Shown: positions 6,547 through 8,702 of the stretch, one piece after another
How positions within the stretch are numbered: the stretch's first letter is position 1
Layout: each line of letters starts with the position of its first letter
Origin: Candidatus Sulfotelmatobacter sp.
GTDB lineage: Bacteria > Acidobacteriota > Terriglobia > Terriglobales > Acidobacteriaceae
Reading direction: 5' to 3'
Length of the DNA: 8,702 nucleotides
Assembly (NCBI GenBank): GCA_030044775.1
Contig: JASICF010000184.1
Coordinates: 1-8,702, forward strand
The notes under the pieces: model-generated
The model's input: only the letters and a program-made list of their open reading frames with translations
Databases searched by the model: none
What the model was told of the DNA's origin: nothing
Translations under genes and position numbers: made by a program

Positions 6547-6559
6547 GCTCACAGTGAGC
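6547..6559. repeat. Perfect 13-base palindrome GCTCAC-A-GTGAGC
   Basis: Six-base arms flank a single central base, 46 bases downstream of the kinase stop on the minus strand. The one-base centre is too tight for a full hairpin and is more like a dimeric-protein binding site; opened to a five-base loop it leaves only a 4-bp GC stem. No U-tract follows, so a terminator is not well supported. Confidence 0.35.
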
Positions 6560-6604
6560 AAGGACTGTACACATCAACGAAGGAAACACTTCTGGAGCGT
6601 TCCT

Positions 6605-8702
6605 TTATTGCAGCCTCGCATACTCGGTTTTGGCTTGTTTCAGGAGGACGATGTCCGAGTCGGCGTCTTTCCAGAGGGTAAGGAAATCCTTGTAAGCCGC
6701 GAGCGCACGAACGCGGGCGGCATCAGCATCAGCGCCCTGAGACATTTTGATTTGAAGCGCGTTTGCACGCGCCAGGCCCAAACGAGCCAATGCTCCGGTC
6801 CAGCAATTCCAGACGATGCCGCTATGGTCGGCAATTTTTCGAAACTCCGCCGCGGCATCGCGACCCTGCCCCGCGGCCAGATACGCTTCACCACGAAAAT
6901 AAATCGGATAGAGACATGACAAATTGAGGACGAATCCAATTTGACCGAGCTCGATGGTTGAATCGGGGATTGCAGCCTTTAACGCGGATGCAGGATTTTT
7001 CTTGAGGGCGGATTGAAGCCTGATTGAGCTCAACCATACCGATTGCATCTGCTGACTCAGAGAAAAGCGTTGCGCCAGGTCCGTTGCCATTGACTCGGCC
7101 CGATTCGTATCACCCGCCATCGCGAATGCGAGTGCCGCCTCGCTCTCTACACCATCACTGGAAGGGTCAATCCTCAGAGCGGCTGCTGCTTCCCTGCGAG
7201 CCTCCACCGGGTTGCCGAAAGCGGCTTCCCGCTGCGCCGCTACCGCCTGAAAGACTGCGGCACTTTCTTTGCTGTCAGCCTTAACAGCGGAATCAACTGC
7301 CTGCGTTGTCAGTTTTCTGGCAGTCGCAAGGTGACCGCCGTACGCCGCAGTGTCCGAGGCGAGCTCGAAGGCCCAATTTTCAAAAGGCGGATGTGCTTCG
7401 AGCCACTGTTGCTGTTGGAGCATTCCATCGCTGTCATCGGAGATAAAGGCCATCGCATACAGCGCGTTATGGAGCACGACATCGTCCAGTTTTCGTGAGT
7501 GCGCCAGCTCAATTACCTGCCGTACTTCGTCGAATCGCTGTAAGGCAACATCGTCGTTGACGAGGTCGTCGTAGTAGCCGACGACATCGGGCACCAACGG
7601 AAGAGAGCGCCGTATCATTTCCGCGGCTTTGTCGTATTGTCCCTCCTCATCGTAAACAATACTGAGGCTAGCGTAGGGACCTGCATCTCGAGGATAGTTT
7701 TCTATCGTCTGTTCGAGCACACCTGAGGCCTTGTCGAGTTCGCCAGTCAAATAGGCATAATAGCGGCCAGCGATAAAAAGTTTTTCGCGTTCGCTGGCGC
7801 GCTCCCTCAATTGGAATGCTTTGGAAAGATATTCGTTTGCTCGTCCCATTTGGCTGAGAATGTTGTAGTCGCCACTGATCGCGTTATAGGCAGTGGCGAA
7901 GGCCGGGTCGAGCTCGATGGCGCGGTGATGGTACGGCAGGGCTGCGGCAGCGCCTTTCTCGTGAAAAGCCTTCTCACCGAGACTGAACGCCTTCAAAGCC
8001 TCAAGCGAGGAAGTGGTTGCCTGCACAAGCGGAACGTCAAACTTTTGCACCGTTACCAGCGACTCGCCCAACTCCCCGCGCAGCTTGGAGGACGCCGCGC
8101 CCAGCGCGTCCAACACCCTCTCCTTGCCGGCTGCCGTGACCTGCTCATGCGCCAGGCGGTCGCCGCTCCGGCAATTCACGGCTTTCAATGCCAGCGCGTA
8201 CTGGCGTCCCAGACTGGATATCGACCCGGCAACATAAGCCTTGCCGCCCGCTCGTACACAAATCTCGCGAACGATATCGGTTTTCAATTTCGTATCCGGC
8301 GGACGGGACATTAGCTTCAAAGTCGCCGCCACTTTGTCATCGGAAAGCACGTTTAGAAACGGGGACTGGTTCAGGGCAACGTTGAGCGCAGTCTTGAGGG
8401 TATCGTCGAAGGCGGCGTCTCCGGTCTGATTCTCGAAATCGGCGAGCACCACGGTGTCGCGCTCAGTCAATAAGACTCTGGAGCGGTGCGAATGATAGAA
8501 GGAGGCTACTGCGGCAATTGACAAGATGGTTAACAGAACGATAATTGCAGTTCTTGCGCCTGCCGATCGACGGAGCCAGAGGGCCGGGAGCACATTCAGG
8601 CCTGCGTATCCACCCTCAAGTTCGCGTGCCACTCGCCTGAGGTCGGCCGCTATTTCGTCGGCTTGCCGATAGCGCTGCTCGGGTTGTTTTTCCAACGCTT
8701 TC
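6605..8702 (-). CDS. Eukaryotic-like Ser/Thr protein kinase with TPR sensor region, C-terminal part (5' end outside window)
   Basis: The frame is open through the right edge. The first visible residues, KALEKQPEQRY, are the end of subdomain XI of a Hanks-type kinase, with its conserved Arg; the catalytic lobe itself is outside. After a short juxtamembrane helix (ADEIAADLRRVAREL) comes one transmembrane segment (visible residues about 51-69, near 8495-8551). The remaining roughly 630 residues are predicted extracytoplasmic. They start with an alpha/beta domain (TVVLADFENQTGDAAFDDTL, about 83-102), which in related proteins resembles TolB-N/FlgO-like assembly domains and carries two cysteines that could pair. 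From SLEALKAFSLGEKAF on there is a long TPR array (for example ALPYHHRAIELDPAFATAYN, and a repeat around EEGQYDKAAEMIRRSLPLVP). This architecture is very common in Acidobacteriota. Ligand and phosphorylation targets are unknown. The TTG at 8693-8695 is internal, not a start. No functional tie to the sugar genes is visible. Confidence 0.92.
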   Translation of the reverse strand, partial: KALEKQPEQRYRQADEIAADLRRVARELEGGYAGLNVLPALWLRRSAGARTAIIVLLTILSIAAVASFYHSHRSRVLLTERDTVVLADFENQTGDAAFDDTLKTALNVALNQSPFLNVLSDDKVAATLKLMSRPPDTKLKTDIVREICVRAGGKAYVAGSISSLGRQYALALKAVNCRSGDRLAHEQVTAAGKERVLDALGAASSKLRGELGESLVTVQKFDVPLVQATTSSLEALKAFSLGEKAFHEKGAAAALPYHHRAIELDPAFATAYNAISGDYNILSQMGRANEYLSKAFQLRERASEREKLFIAGRYYAYLTGELDKASGVLEQTIENYPRDAGPYASLSIVYDEEGQYDKAAEMIRRSLPLVPDVVGYYDDLVNDDVALQRFDEVRQVIELAHSRKLDDVVLHNALYAMAFISDDSDGMLQQQQWLEAHPPFENWAFELASDTAAYGGHLATARKLTTQAVDSAVKADSKESAAVFQAVAAQREAAFGNPVEARREAAAALRIDPSSDGVESEAALAFAMAGDTNRAESMATDLAQRFSLSQQMQSVWLSSIRLQSALKKNPASALKAAIPDSTIELGQIGFVLNLSCLYPIYFRGEAYLAAGQGRDAAAEFRKIADHSGIVWNCWTGALARLGLARANALQIKMSQGADADAARVRALAAYKDFLTLWKDADSDIVLLKQAKTEYARLQ

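Larger units (their letters stand above)
6346..6604. other. 259-bp spacer between kinase gene and Tat-exported isomerase gene
   Basis: No believable gene is present; the short frames that cross it are shadows of the flanking genes. It holds the ribosome site and possible promoter of the isomerase gene, a two-copy tandem 7-mer GTCGTCC at 6431-6444, and a 13-base palindrome at 6547-6559. I found no strong hairpin followed by a U-tract after the kinase stop. Confidence 0.6.

Overview
The window looks like chromosomal DNA from an Acidobacteriota-type soil bacterium. This is an inference from gene style, not from a marker gene. The signs are a eukaryotic-like Ser/Thr kinase with a membrane anchor and a long extracytoplasmic TPR region, a Tat-exported TIM-barrel 'sugar phosphate isomerase/epimerase', a secreted TolB-like PD40 propeller protein and a secreted CocE/NonD hydrolase. 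Codon use is moderately GC-rich throughout. I saw no insertion sequence, integrase, tRNA, rRNA or CRISPR array.

Layout: (1) 1-231 (+) is the 3' end of a RidA/YjgF-family gene. Its stop overlaps, tail to tail, the stop of (2) 225-2045 (-), an exported serine hydrolase of the CocE/NonD (peptidase S15-like) family. (3) A 175-bp divergent intergenic region separates it from a rightward cluster: a secreted six-repeat PD40 beta-propeller protein (2221-3201), a cytoplasmic TIM-barrel sugar isomerase/epimerase (3262-4221) and an FHS-like MFS transporter (4252-5388). (4) Convergent to this cluster is a Tat-exported TIM-barrel sugar isomerase/epimerase (5431-6345, -). (5) After a 259-bp spacer, the C-terminal part of a large Ser/Thr kinase-TPR protein (6605-8702, -) runs off the right edge.

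The rightward genes have gaps of 60 and 30 bp and probably form an operon. The most coherent reading is a carbohydrate or glycoside module. An exported TIM-barrel enzyme would act on a non-phosphorylated sugar outside the cytoplasm, the MFS permease would import the product, and the cytoplasmic TIM-barrel enzyme would continue its conversion. The propeller protein and the secreted hydrolase may act on the same extracytoplasmic substrate, but nothing in the sequence proves this. The kinase and the RidA-like gene look like unrelated neighbours. No gene-free stretch exceeds 300 bases. I found no clearly novel system; the most interesting points are the paired isomerases in two compartments around one importer, and a RidA-like protein without the usual catalytic glutamate.
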